The notes under the pieces were generated by a model that saw nothing but the letters and a program-made list of their open reading frames with translations, had not been told where the DNA came from and searched no databases. Below, one piece after another: positions 19,093-28,595 of a stretch of 64,000 nt of DNA (the first letter of the stretch is position 1; every line of letters starts with the position of its first letter). A program made the position numbers and the translations under genes. The DNA comes from Rhodothermus bifroesti (GTDB lineage: Bacteria; Bacteroidota; Rhodothermia; Rhodothermales; Rhodothermaceae): contig NZ_JAGKTL010000004.1 in NCBI RefSeq assembly GCF_017908595.1, positions 186,001 to 250,000 of the forward strand, in the 5' to 3' direction.

Positions 19093-19796
19093 CGCAGCAG
19101 CTGATCTATCGACAGCCGAAAGGCTGCATTCCAGGTAACGGGGGGCGGGGCGCTCCAAGCCATAGGGATGCGCTGGGTAGGATGCGTGAGTTGCAACTGC
19201 CAAGCATGCAAGGCTAACTGATGGGGGACAAAAGCACGGCGTGACCGGTAGCGCCGATCGCCCAGAATCGGGTATCCCCGGAAAGCCAGCTGAACCCGAA
19301 TCTGGTGCTTACGGCCGGTTTCAGGCACCAAACGCAGCAATGTCAGGCCATTTCGGCTCAGCAAGGCCTGCCAGTGAAGCACAGCTCGGCGTCCCCAGGG
19401 ATGCGACTCTGGCACCAGACGCATGCTCTCGCCAGCCGGTGCCACATAGTCTTCCCAAGTGCCTCCCCCTTCAAGCTCTCCTTCCACCAGCGCCAGGTAG
19501 GTTTTTTGTACCGTACGATCTCGAAATTGCTGCATAAGCCGTGCGGCTGCCTTAGAAGTGCGGGCCAGCACCATCACACCCGAAACGGGTGCATCCAGCC
19601 GATGCACCAACCCCAAGTATACATTTCCAGGCTTGTGACATTGCATCTTCAGCCAGGCTTTAGCCAAGGATAGCACCGTTGGCGCCCCGCTACGGTCTCC
19701 TTGACTCCGCAGCCCTGCTGGCTTATTGATTACCAGCAAGTGATTGTCGTAGTACAGCACCGGCAAAGCTTCCGGCTTCAACATCTCCAAGCTCAT
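19065..19796 (-). CDS. RluA-family RNA pseudouridine synthase
   Basis: The protein has 243 residues. The catalytic motif is VHRLDAPVSGVMVLAR, where the Asp is the nucleophile-like catalytic residue. LLVINKPAGL comes upstream, and the later RKHQIRVQLAFRGYPILGDRRY is typical of the RluA branch. There is no S4 domain at the N-terminus, as in the short RluA/RluC/TruC-type members. The target (rRNA or tRNA uridine) cannot be told from sequence alone. Confidence 0.93.
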   Translation of the reverse strand: MSLEMLKPEALPVLYYDNHLLVINKPAGLRSQGDRSGAPTVLSLAKAWLKMQCHKPGNVYLGLVHRLDAPVSGVMVLARTSKAAARLMQQFRDRTVQKTYLALVEGELEGGGTWEDYVAPAGESMRLVPESHPWGRRAVLHWQALLSRNGLTLLRLVPETGRKHQIRVQLAFRGYPILGDRRYRSRRAFVPHQLALHAWQLQLTHPTQRIPMAWSAPPPVTWNAAFRLSIDQLLRYLEAEGIR

Positions 19797-20005
19797 GACG
19801 CGTTCAGTCAGGTCAACCCTCCATCAAACGGAGCAGCTTTGGACCACGTTCAAGCACCAGGCCTGTCTACTCCTCTTGAATGTTTAGCAGCACGCCACAG
19901 ACCGCAACCTTACCGAGTTGTGCAGCGCTGGCTAAGGGGCTAGTTCATGGGTCTCAGTTTACGGCTGGCCACGCTGGGTTCAGCAATACTTAAGGCTGTC
20001 CCACA
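19797..20005. other. Intergenic stretch, nothing recognised
   Basis: About 209 bases between the start of the pseudouridine synthase and the 3' end of hemE. I see no convincing reading frame, tRNA, strong hairpin or repeat. It presumably holds the promoter of the pseudouridine synthase. Confidence 0.5.
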
Positions 20006-21073
20006 TCAAGCGCACGTGTTCGCAACAGGCATGTAGTCGTGCACAGCTTCTACAAATGCCCGCACGTGCTCCGGATCGTGCGTAGGGTGCAACCCATGCC
20101 CTAAGTTGGCAATGTGGCCCCGCGGGCCAAAGGCCTCTAGCATCTGGTGCGTGAGCCGGCGAATCGTCTTCAGGTCGGCATACAGCGCACATGGGTCTAA
20201 ATTGCCCTGCAATGCAACGCGGTCTTGCGTTATCTGCCGGGCTTGACGGGGATCGACGGTCCAGTCGATGCCTACCACATCATAGCCCGACGCGGCTAGC
20301 TCATCCAAAGTAGCATGCGCCCCACGTGCAAAGACGATACGCGGCACGCCCGGCCGCGCTTTCCCCACCTCTTCAGCAATCCGACGCAAGTAAGGAAGCG
20401 CAAACGTTCGGTACAAATCAGGACTGAGCACCCCAGCCCAAGAGTCAAACACCTGGATCACTTGTGCTCCAGCGTCGATTTGTGCCGTCAAAAATTCCAC
20501 CAGCACCTCGGTCAGTAGCGAAAGTAGCTGATGGCTAGCTTCCGGAGCACCATAGAGCCAGCCCTTAGCTTGGCTAAAAGTTTTACTCCCTCCACCCTCG
20601 ATCATATAAGCCATGAGCGTCCACGGTGCTCCGCAGAAACCAATCAAGGGGACTTTGCCATCCAAGGCCCGTCGCGTTAGCCTCAAGGCTTCAAGCACGT
20701 AGTGCAGTTCGTCTTCAATCACCGGCCGATGCAAGCGGCGCAAATCCGAAACCTTGCGTAGCGGATCCAACAAGCAAGGCCCTTGACCGGGAACCATTTC
20801 GACGCGCAGACCCATGGCCTGAGGCACAACAAGAATATCCGAAAAGATGATCGCGGCATCGAGTGGAAAGCGGCGCAACGGCTGCAGCGTCACTTCGGTA
20901 GCCAACTCAGGCGTGCGCACTACATCAAAGAAAGCCTCTTCGGCGCGCAAAGCACGGTATTCCGGCAGGTAACGCCCAGCCTGCCGCATGATCCACACTG
21001 GCGTGCGTTCAACCGGTTCGCGACGCGCTGCCCGAAGGAGCAGATCATTTTTCAGGGGCGAAACGTTGGCCAT
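20006..21073 (-). CDS. hemE: Uroporphyrinogen decarboxylase
   Basis: Removes four acetate carboxyls from uroporphyrinogen III. The 355-residue length is normal. Signatures are [18 protein letters not shown] (about 27-44), [16 protein letters not shown] with the catalytic Asp, [45 protein letters not shown] and [10 protein letters not shown]. It is the fourth haem gene in the window, but is not in an operon with the others. Confidence 0.97.
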   Translation of the reverse strand: MANVSPLKNDLLLRAARREPVERTPVWIMRQAGRYLPEYRALRAEEAFFDVVRTPELATEVTLQPLRRFPLDAAIIFSDILVVPQAMGLRVEMVPGQGPCLLDPLRKVSDLRRLHRPVIEDELHYVLEALRLTRRALDGKVPLIGFCGAPWTLMAYMIEGGGSKTFSQAKGWLYGAPEASHQLLSLLTEVLVEFLTAQIDAGAQVIQVFDSWAGVLSPDLYRTFALPYLRRIAEEVGKARPGVPRIVFARGAHATLDELAASGYDVVGIDWTVDPRQARQITQDRVALQGNLDPCALYADLKTIRRLTHQMLEAFGPRGHIANLGHGLHPTHDPEHVRAFVEAVHDYMPVANTCA

Positions 21074-21197
21074 AAACGCTTTTAAGGCTTTAACCGCCAG
21101 GCCTATTCCAAGACGACAAGCTGGGTTCCCTGGTTATGCAATATGAACCTAACAGGGGAAGCCTTCGTTGATCGGCCGAACGTAGCGCTCAAGACCT

Positions 21198-21809
21198 ATG
21201 GCTCAGACGTCTCCTTCCAGCGTGCTTTCCTACCAAGGCGAGCTTTTCCGAAAAGGGCTGCACTTGCTGGCGCTTAGTATCCCTATTGGCATGCTGCACG
21301 TAACGCGTCCAACAGCCCTCGTAATACTTTGGCCCCTTGCGCTGGCAGCCTTAGGTGCTGACCTGCTTCGGGCCTTTTGGCCAGCCTTTCATCGCCTCAT
21401 CCAAAAGCTCTTCGGCTATATGATGCGTCCGGAGGAGCTTCCGGCCAATCGTACCGTCGTGATCAACGGTGCTAGCTGGGTCCTGCTTTCCAGTGCTCTG
21501 CTAGCTACACTTTTCCCCCTCCCCCTAGCCGCTACAGCCTTTGCCATTTTTATGGTCGGCGATGCGGCTGCAGCCGTAATCGGTCTTCGCTTTGGTCGCC
21601 ACCACTGGCCAGGCAGTCATCGCACGATTGAAGGATCGCTGGCTTTTTTTGGTGCCGCCCTGATCACAGCCAGCTTCTTTCCCATACCTTTTATGCACGG
21701 TTTGGCAGCTGCCTTACTGGCCACCGCATTGGAAGTGCTGCCGCTACCCCTCAACGACAACCTGCGCGTCCCCCTTGCCGTAGCCTTGCTACTTTGGGTG
21801 CTACAGTAG
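21198..21809 (+). CDS. CTP-dependent lipid kinase (diacylglycerol/polyprenol kinase family)
   Basis: A polytopic membrane protein of 203 residues with about six hydrophobic segments. The N-terminus has the family pattern ELFRKGLHLLAL. Later there is MVGDAAAAVIGLRFGRHHWPGSHRTIEGSLAFF, which holds the D-A-x-A-x2-x-G-x2-G and K/R-T-x-E-G-S signature of the SEC59/DGK1/phytol-kinase family (CTP as phosphate donor). The likely substrate is a lipid alcohol; which one is unknown. It is followed 69 bases later by the GH2 gene. Confidence 0.85.
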   Translation: MAQTSPSSVLSYQGELFRKGLHLLALSIPIGMLHVTRPTALVILWPLALAALGADLLRAFWPAFHRLIQKLFGYMMRPEELPANRTVVINGASWVLLSSALLATLFPLPLAATAFAIFMVGDAAAAVIGLRFGRHHWPGSHRTIEGSLAFFGAALITASFFPIPFMHGLAAALLATALEVLPLPLNDNLRVPLAVALLLWVLQ

Positions 21810-21878
21810 CGCATTGATTCCAACAGAAAAATTACGTAGGCTTCAGCTGTCCTTAACCTCACTGGATCGGTTAAAGCC

Positions 21879-23690
21879 ATGGATATTGGCCTTGGGTTAC
21901 TCCTACTGGTCGTTTCGGCTTACGCGCAACCCACGCCACTGCTTATCAACGTAGAGGGCCGGCAAACCACATCGCTCCATGGAAGCTGGGCAGCGATTGT
22001 CGACCCTTTTGACGTCGGCTACCGTACCTACCGTAACACGCCCGATCCTCATGGTTTTTTTCGAAACCAACGGCCGCAGCACCCAGCCGATCGCATTGAG
22101 TACAGCTTCGAGGAAGCACCACGCCTTGAAGTGCCTGGCGATTGGAACAGCCAGCGCGCCGAACTGCTTTTCTACGAAGGTACCGTCTGGTATCAGCGCA
22201 CTTTCTCCTACACGCTCCCTGCCGACCGGCGACTGTTTCTGTACTTTGGCGCAGCCAACTACGAAGCTATCGTTTGGCTTAACGGCCAAGAATTAGGACG
22301 CCATGAAGGGGGCTTTACCCCGTTCAATTTTGAGATTACGCAGCGCGTTCGCAACGGCAAAAACGACCTGGTGGTTTATGTGAACAACCGCCGCCGTCCT
22401 GATGGCGTGCCCACCGACAACATGGACTGGTGGAACTATGGGGGGCTGACGCGCCATGTGCTCCTGATCGAAACGCCCCGCACGTTTGTGCGCGACTATT
22501 TTGTGCAACTCGATCCTGCAGACCCCACCTACCTTGCCGGTTGGGTGCAGCTTGACGGCCCAGAACGTACGCTTGCGGTAACGCTGCAGCTGCCTGAGCT
22601 GGGGTTATCGCACACGATCCAGCCCGATACCAACGGTCGGGGTACGTTCCGGCTGCGCACTCCCGACAATATAGAGCACTGGAGCCCCGAACATCCCCGA
22701 CGCTACCGGGTCGAACTCATCACCCCTTACGAAACTCTGATAGACACCATCGGCTTTCGAACCATCGAAGCCCGGGGCACACAACTCTTACTAAACGGGC
22801 GTCCCATCTTCTTACGTGGCATCTCGATCCACGAAGAAGCTCCTTTTGCAGGACGACGGGCTTTCTCTGAAGAAGACGCGCGCGTGCTGCTGGGCTGGGC
22901 GCGTGAGCTAGGCTGCAATTTTGTGCGGTTGGCCCACTATCCACACAACGAAGCGATGGTGCGCACAGCCGAGGCTATGGGGCTGCTGGTATGGGCAGAA
23001 ATTCCGGTTTACTGGACCATCCAATGGGATAATCCGCGTACACTGGCCCTGGCCAAACAGCAGCTTCAGGAGATGATCACGCGCGATAAAAACCGTGCAG
23101 CCGTCATCTTTTGGTCGGTAGCCAATGAAACGCCCCGGGGGGAAGCACGCTTACATTTCCTACAAACGCTTATCGAAGAAGCACGCCGTCTAGATCCTAC
23201 ACGACTGGTAACAGCCGCACTCGAGCACCGCTACATCAACGATTCCACAATCGTGATCGACGACGAGCTGGGTGCCTACTTGGACGTACTGGGCAATAAC
23301 GAATACATTGGTTGGTACGACGGCCCACCAGAAAAAGCCGACCGCATTGTGTGGCAAAGCGTCTACAACAAACCGCTGATCATGAGTGAGTGGGGTGGCG
23401 ATGCCCGCGCCGGCTATCACGGATCGCCCCAGCAAATCTGGACCGAGGAGTACCAGGCCCAGCTCTATCGGCATCAAATCGCTATGCTGCAACGCATTCC
23501 ATTCCTTGTGGGTACCTCACCCTGGATTCTGAAGGATTTCCGTTCTCCACGACGCCCTTTGCCGAAAATTCAAGACTACTGGAACCGCAAAGGCGTTATC
23601 TCGGATCGCGGGCAGCGCAAGCAAGCCTTTTATGTATTACAAGCCTTCTATCATGAACTGGCCCAAAAGGCTATAGGCAGCACGCCTTAA
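21879..23690 (+). CDS. Secreted glycoside hydrolase family 2 (beta-glucuronidase/galactosidase type)
   Basis: The protein has 603 residues with a short signal peptide (cleavage near AYAQ/PTPL). Domain order: GH2 sugar-binding jelly roll (about 30-205, including VPGDWNSQ and WLNGQELGRHEGGFTPF), immunoglobulin-like middle (about 205-300), and TIM barrel (about 300-600). The acid/base Glu is in FWSVANETP and the nucleophile Glu in PLIMSEWGGDA. The length is like bacterial beta-glucuronidase. The substrate is not certain. Three forward genes follow closely, beginning with a lipase 15 bases downstream. Confidence 0.93.
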   Translation: MDIGLGLLLLVVSAYAQPTPLLINVEGRQTTSLHGSWAAIVDPFDVGYRTYRNTPDPHGFFRNQRPQHPADRIEYSFEEAPRLEVPGDWNSQRAELLFYEGTVWYQRTFSYTLPADRRLFLYFGAANYEAIVWLNGQELGRHEGGFTPFNFEITQRVRNGKNDLVVYVNNRRRPDGVPTDNMDWWNYGGLTRHVLLIETPRTFVRDYFVQLDPADPTYLAGWVQLDGPERTLAVTLQLPELGLSHTIQPDTNGRGTFRLRTPDNIEHWSPEHPRRYRVELITPYETLIDTIGFRTIEARGTQLLLNGRPIFLRGISIHEEAPFAGRRAFSEEDARVLLGWARELGCNFVRLAHYPHNEAMVRTAEAMGLLVWAEIPVYWTIQWDNPRTLALAKQQLQEMITRDKNRAAVIFWSVANETPRGEARLHFLQTLIEEARRLDPTRLVTAALEHRYINDSTIVIDDELGAYLDVLGNNEYIGWYDGPPEKADRIVWQSVYNKPLIMSEWGGDARAGYHGSPQQIWTEEYQAQLYRHQIAMLQRIPFLVGTSPWILKDFRSPRRPLPKIQDYWNRKGVISDRGQRKQAFYVLQAFYHELAQKAIGSTP

Positions 23691-23705
23691 ATCTCATGGC
23701 CCTAT

Positions 23706-24521
23706 ATGAAAACCGGTGTGCCATGGCTTCGCTATCCGGTACTTTTACTTCACGGCTTAGGTGCCCTTCCCCTGATAGGCCGTCAAGGCCAGCTTGAGCC
23801 TATAGCGCGTTTTTTATGCCGCTATGGCATTCGAGCCTATGCCCCCGTAGTCGCTCCTTATGCCCCCATTGCGCAACGCGCCCATTTCTGGAGACGTCAT
23901 CTGCAAGCCCTTCTAGAAACAACGCGTGCACCTAAAGTACACCTGATTGCTCATTCTATGGGCGGACTGGACGCCCGTTACCTCATCAGTTGCCTAGATG
24001 GTTATCGGCACGTGACCGCGCTTATTACGCTTTCAACCCCCCATCACGGCTCTTCACTAGCATACTTGCTGCTGCAGCGTCCTGCACTCACCCAACGTTT
24101 GGTTGCCCAACTGGCGCACCGCTTAAGTCATTGGGTGCTCCCTGAAGCACCTGCCGCCTTACTGGAAGCGCTGGAGTGCTTGACTCCTGCTTACGTCACC
24201 GAGATCTTCAACCCACAGGTGCCTAATCATCCTGACGTGCACTATATCTCTTGGGCGGGCATGGCTGGACCCAGCACCAATGTGCCCATTACCCCTTGCA
24301 TTGCACCCCTAGCTCGATACATCTATCGGCACGAAGGACGCAACGATGGCTACGTAGCGGTGCGCAGTGCCCGCTGGGGTCGTTTTATGGGGACGCTGCC
24401 GGCCGATCACCTACGCCAAATCGGTCTTCACCTAGGGCCCGGCGCACCTTTCAATGCAAAAACCTTTTTTCTTTATCTCTGCCAGTGGCTCCACCATACC
24501 CTAGAAGCTGCCATAGACTAG
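23706..24521 (+). CDS. Alpha/beta hydrolase, triacylglycerol lipase-like
   Basis: The protein has 271 residues and no signal peptide. The oxyanion segment is VLLLHGLGALPL. The nucleophile elbow is IAHSMGGLDARY, followed by LSTPHHGSS, both typical of Pseudomonas-type lipases. Asp and His candidates are in GRNDGYVAVRSARWG and LPADHLRQIG. It begins 15 bases after the GH2 gene and ends 8 bases before the S9 peptidase, so the three probably form one transcript. Confidence 0.88.
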   Translation: MKTGVPWLRYPVLLLHGLGALPLIGRQGQLEPIARFLCRYGIRAYAPVVAPYAPIAQRAHFWRRHLQALLETTRAPKVHLIAHSMGGLDARYLISCLDGYRHVTALITLSTPHHGSSLAYLLLQRPALTQRLVAQLAHRLSHWVLPEAPAALLEALECLTPAYVTEIFNPQVPNHPDVHYISWAGMAGPSTNVPITPCIAPLARYIYRHEGRNDGYVAVRSARWGRFMGTLPADHLRQIGLHLGPGAPFNAKTFFLYLCQWLHHTLEAAID

Positions 24522-24529
24522 ATGCAACC

Positions 24530-27262
24530 ATGCTACCCAAACTCTTTGCTGGGGCTGTTTTACTGCTAACTTTTGCCCTCTCTGGACAAGCGCAGCCGCG
24601 ACAGACCTGGACCATAGAGGACATTTTGCAGCAAGAAACGCTCTCGGACCTAGAAATCTCGCCCGATGGCAAGCGGCTGCTTTGGACGCGCCGCAAAGCG
24701 AACCTAGAAAAGGATCGCTTTGAAACCGACTTGTTTCTGACCTATCTCGATCGCAAAGGACCTGACGGACTACCCTTAACCGTACAACTTACCCGCAGCG
24801 GCGACAACCAGCATGGGCGCTGGAGCCCCAACGGGCGCTATATCGCCTTTCTCTCTTCCCGAAAGACCAGCGAAAATGACAAGGCCGCAGGACGCCAGCT
24901 TTGGCTACTAGACACCTTCGGCGGAGAACCCTATCGTCTAACCGAACTAGAGGTACCGGTAACAGACTTTGCCTGGCGTGATAGCTCGCGCATCATTCTT
25001 GCCGCTCGCGAAACGATCACGTTCAGCGAACAGCAGCGCAAAAAACAAAAAGACGACGCCCAGGCCGTCGAAGACACGACGGAGTTTTACCCGGTTCGGC
25101 TTTTTAGCCTATCGCTTAGCTCCAAAAAAATGGAACGTATCACAGAGAATACTGGCAAGATTTTGGAGTTTGCGATCGATCCTACCGGACGCTATATCGT
25201 CTACAGCATTGATCCCCATCCGGTCGATGCCGATGCGCGCCATCAGCCGCGCCAGTACTTGCTGGATCTTGAACGGCAGGAAACAGTCGAAATTTTCACC
25301 GAGCGCTATTTTGATCCGGAGCGGTTTCTTTGGGCGCTTGACGGCAAGGGCTTCTACGCTAGTGACGAATTTGCTTCTGACCCAGAAAACGAAGGTGCCG
25401 GAATCACCAAGCTGTACTACTTTGACCTAGCCACACGCACCTATGCCGAAGTGCCCTTAGCCTGGGAAGCAGGCGTGGGCTACGGTGGATACCAAGTGGC
25501 CGAAGGGGGCGTGCACGTGCAGCTTGCCCATGGCCCACGCATGCAATCTCGCTTCTATGCCCAAGGGGCCAATGGCTGGCAAGCCTATCCGGTTTCAGAC
25601 GAACGCTTACACTACAGCACGTCTCTTCGCATTGGTCCTGATGGCCGCACCATCGCCTTTGTGTACTCTCGCGCAGATTCCCTACCTCAATACCTCGTAG
25701 GCACGTATCGCCAGGGACGGTTAAGCGAAGTGCGGCCTTTTGTACGGCTAAATGCCCAGCTGCAGAACCATCCCCTTCCCCGCGCGAAAGTCATTTACTG
25801 GGAGGGTGCCGAAGGCGACACGGTAAACGGTATTCTCTATGAGCCCTTCAACTATCAGCCAGGTCGCCGCTACCCCCTCATGGTGGTCATTCATGGAGGC
25901 CCCAGCAGCGTCGACCTGGATGCCTGGCGAGCGGACTGGACCGTCTATCCTCCGCTTTGGGCGCAGCGGGGTGCCTTTGTGCTGCGCCCTAACTATCACG
26001 GCAGCGGCCACCACGGACTGAAGTTCGTCGAATCTATTAAAGGCCGGTATTACGAACTGGAATTGCCCGACATCATCCGCGGCATTGAGCACCTGGTAAG
26101 CCAAGGGCTTGTCCATCCCGACTCCCTTGGCGTCATGGGTTGGTCCAATGGCGCTATCCTGACCATTGCCCTAACGGTCGCCTATCCTGAACGCTTTAAG
26201 GTGGCTATGCCGGGTGCTGGCAACGTGAACTGGATTTCAGACTATGGCAACTGTGCCTTTGGCGTACGCTTTGACGACTCCTATTTCGGGGGACCACCTT
26301 GGGAGCGCTTAGAGCACTATATTGCCAAAAGTCCGCTTTTTCGATTGGATCGGGTAGTTACCCCCACGCTCATCCATTTTGGAGACCAAGACACAGCCGT
26401 ACCTACCGAACAGGGCTGGCAGCACTACCGGGCGCTCCAGCAACTGGGTAAAGCGCCTGTGCGCTTTCTGCTGTATCCCGGCGAACCCCATAGCTTCCAA
26501 CGCCCCTCCCACCAGAAGCGCAAAATGGAAGAAGATCTGGCTTGGGCCGACATGTACCTATTTGGGCGCAACCCGATAGACTTACGGTTGCGCCAGCGTA
26601 TCCTTCCCGAAGACGCTCCTTTGACGCTACGCTTGCGCGCTCGAGCTATCGCACGCACCAAAGACGGCCGCTATGGAGTAGAACATCAGGGGTTGCTGCT
26701 TCCGGAAATGATCATGCTAGGCGATACGCTACAAGTGAGCCGCTTTGAAATCACGCGGGCGCAGTTTCGTGCTTTCCATGCAGCCTATCCAGTACCGCCT
26801 GGAACCGAAAATTATCCGGCCAATGGTCTTTCGGCTGAGGAAGCCCAAGCCTACGTAGCCTGGCTGCGTCGCCAAACAGGCCAGCCCTATCGCTTACCGA
26901 CAAAGCGGGAGCTGGAAAAACTCCAGCAGCTGGCTGGACCATCAGAGAACACGCTAACTTACTGGCTCGGCTACACACCCAATCCAGACGAGCACAAGCA
27001 ACTGGAAGCAGTGCTTAGCACGATTCGACCTGACGAGCTGCTGATGCCGGTAGGCTCGCGTCCCCCTGGAAACGCCAAAGATCCCCAAGCACCCCTTTTG
27101 TACGATCTGGATGGCAACGTAGCCGAATGGGCTGTAGACGTGGGAGGTCGACTCATTCCCTGGGGTGCCTCAGCCGTAACCGCACGCGATCCCCGCACCG
27201 GGGAAACCCCTGCTTCACCCCCTGCCTTTATTGGGCTACGCGTGGTGCTTGCGCACCGCTGA
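24530..27262 (+). CDS. S9 prolyl-oligopeptidase-type peptidase fused to a formylglycine-generating-enzyme-like domain
   Basis: The protein has 910 residues from the ATG at 24530. That start gives a signal peptide (MLPKLFAGAVLLLTF, cleavage near GQAQ/PRQT) and begins just after the lipase stop. Residues about 25-420 form a beta-propeller. Residues about 430-680 form the alpha/beta hydrolase, with Ser in GWSNG (about 536), Asp in GDQDTAVP (about 618) and His in GEPHSF (about 650). The remaining ~200 residues are a FGE-sulfatase/SUMF1-type domain (VSRFEITRAQFRAFH, YRLPTKRELEK, LYDLDGNVAEWAVDV, FIGLRVV). No Cys pair of active FGE is seen there. S9 peptidases of this kind degrade exported peptides; the extra domain is unusual. 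The 3' end overlaps the convergent patatin by 35 bases. Confidence 0.9.
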   Translation: MLPKLFAGAVLLLTFALSGQAQPRQTWTIEDILQQETLSDLEISPDGKRLLWTRRKANLEKDRFETDLFLTYLDRKGPDGLPLTVQLTRSGDNQHGRWSPNGRYIAFLSSRKTSENDKAAGRQLWLLDTFGGEPYRLTELEVPVTDFAWRDSSRIILAARETITFSEQQRKKQKDDAQAVEDTTEFYPVRLFSLSLSSKKMERITENTGKILEFAIDPTGRYIVYSIDPHPVDADARHQPRQYLLDLERQETVEIFTERYFDPERFLWALDGKGFYASDEFASDPENEGAGITKLYYFDLATRTYAEVPLAWEAGVGYGGYQVAEGGVHVQLAHGPRMQSRFYAQGANGWQAYPVSDERLHYSTSLRIGPDGRTIAFVYSRADSLPQYLVGTYRQGRLSEVRPFVRLNAQLQNHPLPRAKVIYWEGAEGDTVNGILYEPFNYQPGRRYPLMVVIHGGPSSVDLDAWRADWTVYPPLWAQRGAFVLRPNYHGSGHHGLKFVESIKGRYYELELPDIIRGIEHLVSQGLVHPDSLGVMGWSNGAILTIALTVAYPERFKVAMPGAGNVNWISDYGNCAFGVRFDDSYFGGPPWERLEHYIAKSPLFRLDRVVTPTLIHFGDQDTAVPTEQGWQHYRALQQLGKAPVRFLLYPGEPHSFQRPSHQKRKMEEDLAWADMYLFGRNPIDLRLRQRILPEDAPLTLRLRARAIARTKDGRYGVEHQGLLLPEMIMLGDTLQVSRFEITRAQFRAFHAAYPVPPGTENYPANGLSAEEAQAYVAWLRRQTGQPYRLPTKRELEKLQQLAGPSENTLTYWLGYTPNPDEHKQLEAVLSTIRPDELLMPVGSRPPGNAKDPQAPLLYDLDGNVAEWAVDVGGRLIPWGASAVTARDPRTGETPASPPAFIGLRVVLAHR

Positions 27263-28484
27263 ACACCAGGGAAGCTTCTGCATGCCCATTGCCGGGAGGG
27301 CGCCGTGGCGCTCTTTCCAAAAATTCCGCAAGGTGATCGTGCTGCCGGCGAGCGTCTTCATAGCCGATCTCTAGTAATCGCGCAATATAATCCGGCTCAA
27401 ATAGCATCATGCTAAGCGAGTCAGGCGTTTTCGTCTCGGTCGCGCCTAAGCCCCAAGTTAAAAAGCGAAGCGCCCCCTGCGTAGGTGGAGGATACTCGGC
27501 TGCTAGCTTGCCTAAGTCGACCGATGGCCTGAGGATCAAAAGCCGAACCGGCCGCAGCCCTTGCCGCTGATGTGGTGGAAGTTGCCGCACCAATCGGTTA
27601 ATGCGCTCCAGCATGGCCGCATCTTGATCGAACGTGTCTAAAAAGATGGCATTGAGCAACATGCCCAGTATTTGTGCAGCCGGTGGATAACCCACCACAT
27701 CAGGCGCGTTCCCCTCTTCCTGGGTGCGTTTATAACGTGTTGAAATGGCCAGGATTGCGTCGGCTCCTAAGTGAATCGCTGGGGCCAGCGGCGTGAGCAG
27801 GCTAATACCACCATCCCCATACCAAGCATCCCCCAGTCGAATGGCTGGAAAGACAAAAGGCAAGGCCGCTGAGGCTAAAATATGCTCAACGGTCAGCTCG
27901 GTTTGCACCCCACGGCGGTCGGGGCGCTCCCAGTTTTCAATGTTACGACCTTCGACCCAGGTGACCGACTGCCCCGTCGAGTAGTTCGTGGTTGTAACCG
28001 CAAAAGCACGTAGTGTACCTCGTTTTAGATTGAAGGCTACGCCGTGCAGCCGACCGTCTGTGGTTTGCAAGTGGCGTTTCAAAAAAGCCCGTAAAGGCGC
28101 ATTATCCACCAAGCCGCGCAGCGTGTTTTCAGGCAAGGGCTGGTCGTCGTCCCGGGCGCGCCGAAGCAGCGTGCGCAACACCTGCCAGCGCGAAACGGGC
28201 GCCACGACATCTTCAAGACGCACGGCCCGCCAGGTTTGCACAAGCCGTTCAGCTGCCTCAGGGAACGTGCCGGTGTGGTTAGCGAGCTGGGCTGCATTGA
28301 TAGCTCCTGCGGAAACGCCAGCCAAAATCGTAAATGCCCTGTCTGGAAATGCCTCAGCAACGTAACGAATGACGCCAGCCTGATACGCCGCACGCGCTCC
28401 ACCACCACTAAGCACTAGCGCCCAGTCTCCTGCGTTTTCCTGCTGCCACCAGCGTCGCATGGCTTGCCAGAATGCCTGCCACAT
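27228..28484 (-). CDS. Patatin-like phospholipase
   Basis: About 418 residues from the ATG at 28484. A longer frame would need a TTG at 28526 and would swallow the palindrome at 28501-28515. The oxyanion loop is LVLSGGGARAAYQAGV, the nucleophile elbow is AGVSAGAINAAQ, and the second dyad residue is in AWYGDGGISLLTPL (DGG). The N-terminus has a Trp-rich amphipathic segment but no clear signal peptide. Likely a cytosolic or membrane-associated acyl hydrolase. The physiological lipid is unknown. Confidence 0.92.
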   Translation of the reverse strand: MWQAFWQAMRRWWQQENAGDWALVLSGGGARAAYQAGVIRYVAEAFPDRAFTILAGVSAGAINAAQLANHTGTFPEAAERLVQTWRAVRLEDVVAPVSRWQVLRTLLRRARDDDQPLPENTLRGLVDNAPLRAFLKRHLQTTDGRLHGVAFNLKRGTLRAFAVTTTNYSTGQSVTWVEGRNIENWERPDRRGVQTELTVEHILASAALPFVFPAIRLGDAWYGDGGISLLTPLAPAIHLGADAILAISTRYKRTQEEGNAPDVVGYPPAAQILGMLLNAIFLDTFDQDAAMLERINRLVRQLPPHQRQGLRPVRLLILRPSVDLGKLAAEYPPPTQGALRFLTWGLGATETKTPDSLSMMLFEPDYIARLLEIGYEDARRQHDHLAEFLERAPRRPPGNGHAEASLVFSGAQAPRVAQ

Positions 28485-28500
28485 AACTTTGCTTTTGATG

Positions 28501-28515
28501 AGTATCGACGATACT
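28501..28515. promoter_or_regulatory. 15-bp perfect palindrome in a divergent promoter region
   Basis: AGTATCG-A-CGATACT lies 16 bases upstream of the patatin ATG, between the patatin and the DprA-like gene. A regulator is likely but unidentified. Confidence 0.4.
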
Positions 28516-28535
28516 ATGTTAGGCAATAAGCCTCA

Positions 28536-28571
28536 ATAGAAACTATAGGCAAACTGTCGAAGGGTTTCTAT
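28536..28571. repeat. Inverted repeat ATAGAAAC...GTTTCTAT
   Basis: Perfect 8-base arms (28536-28543 and 28564-28571) separated by 20 bases, in the same divergent region. The right arm lies 24 bases before the ATG of the DprA-like gene. Confidence 0.35.
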
Positions 28572-28595
28572 ATTACACTGTATGTTGACTGTCTT

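Noticed and set aside
24251-24529. N-terminal extension of the S9 peptidase
   Set aside because: It overlaps the lipase coding sequence in another frame; a signal peptide begins at 24530.
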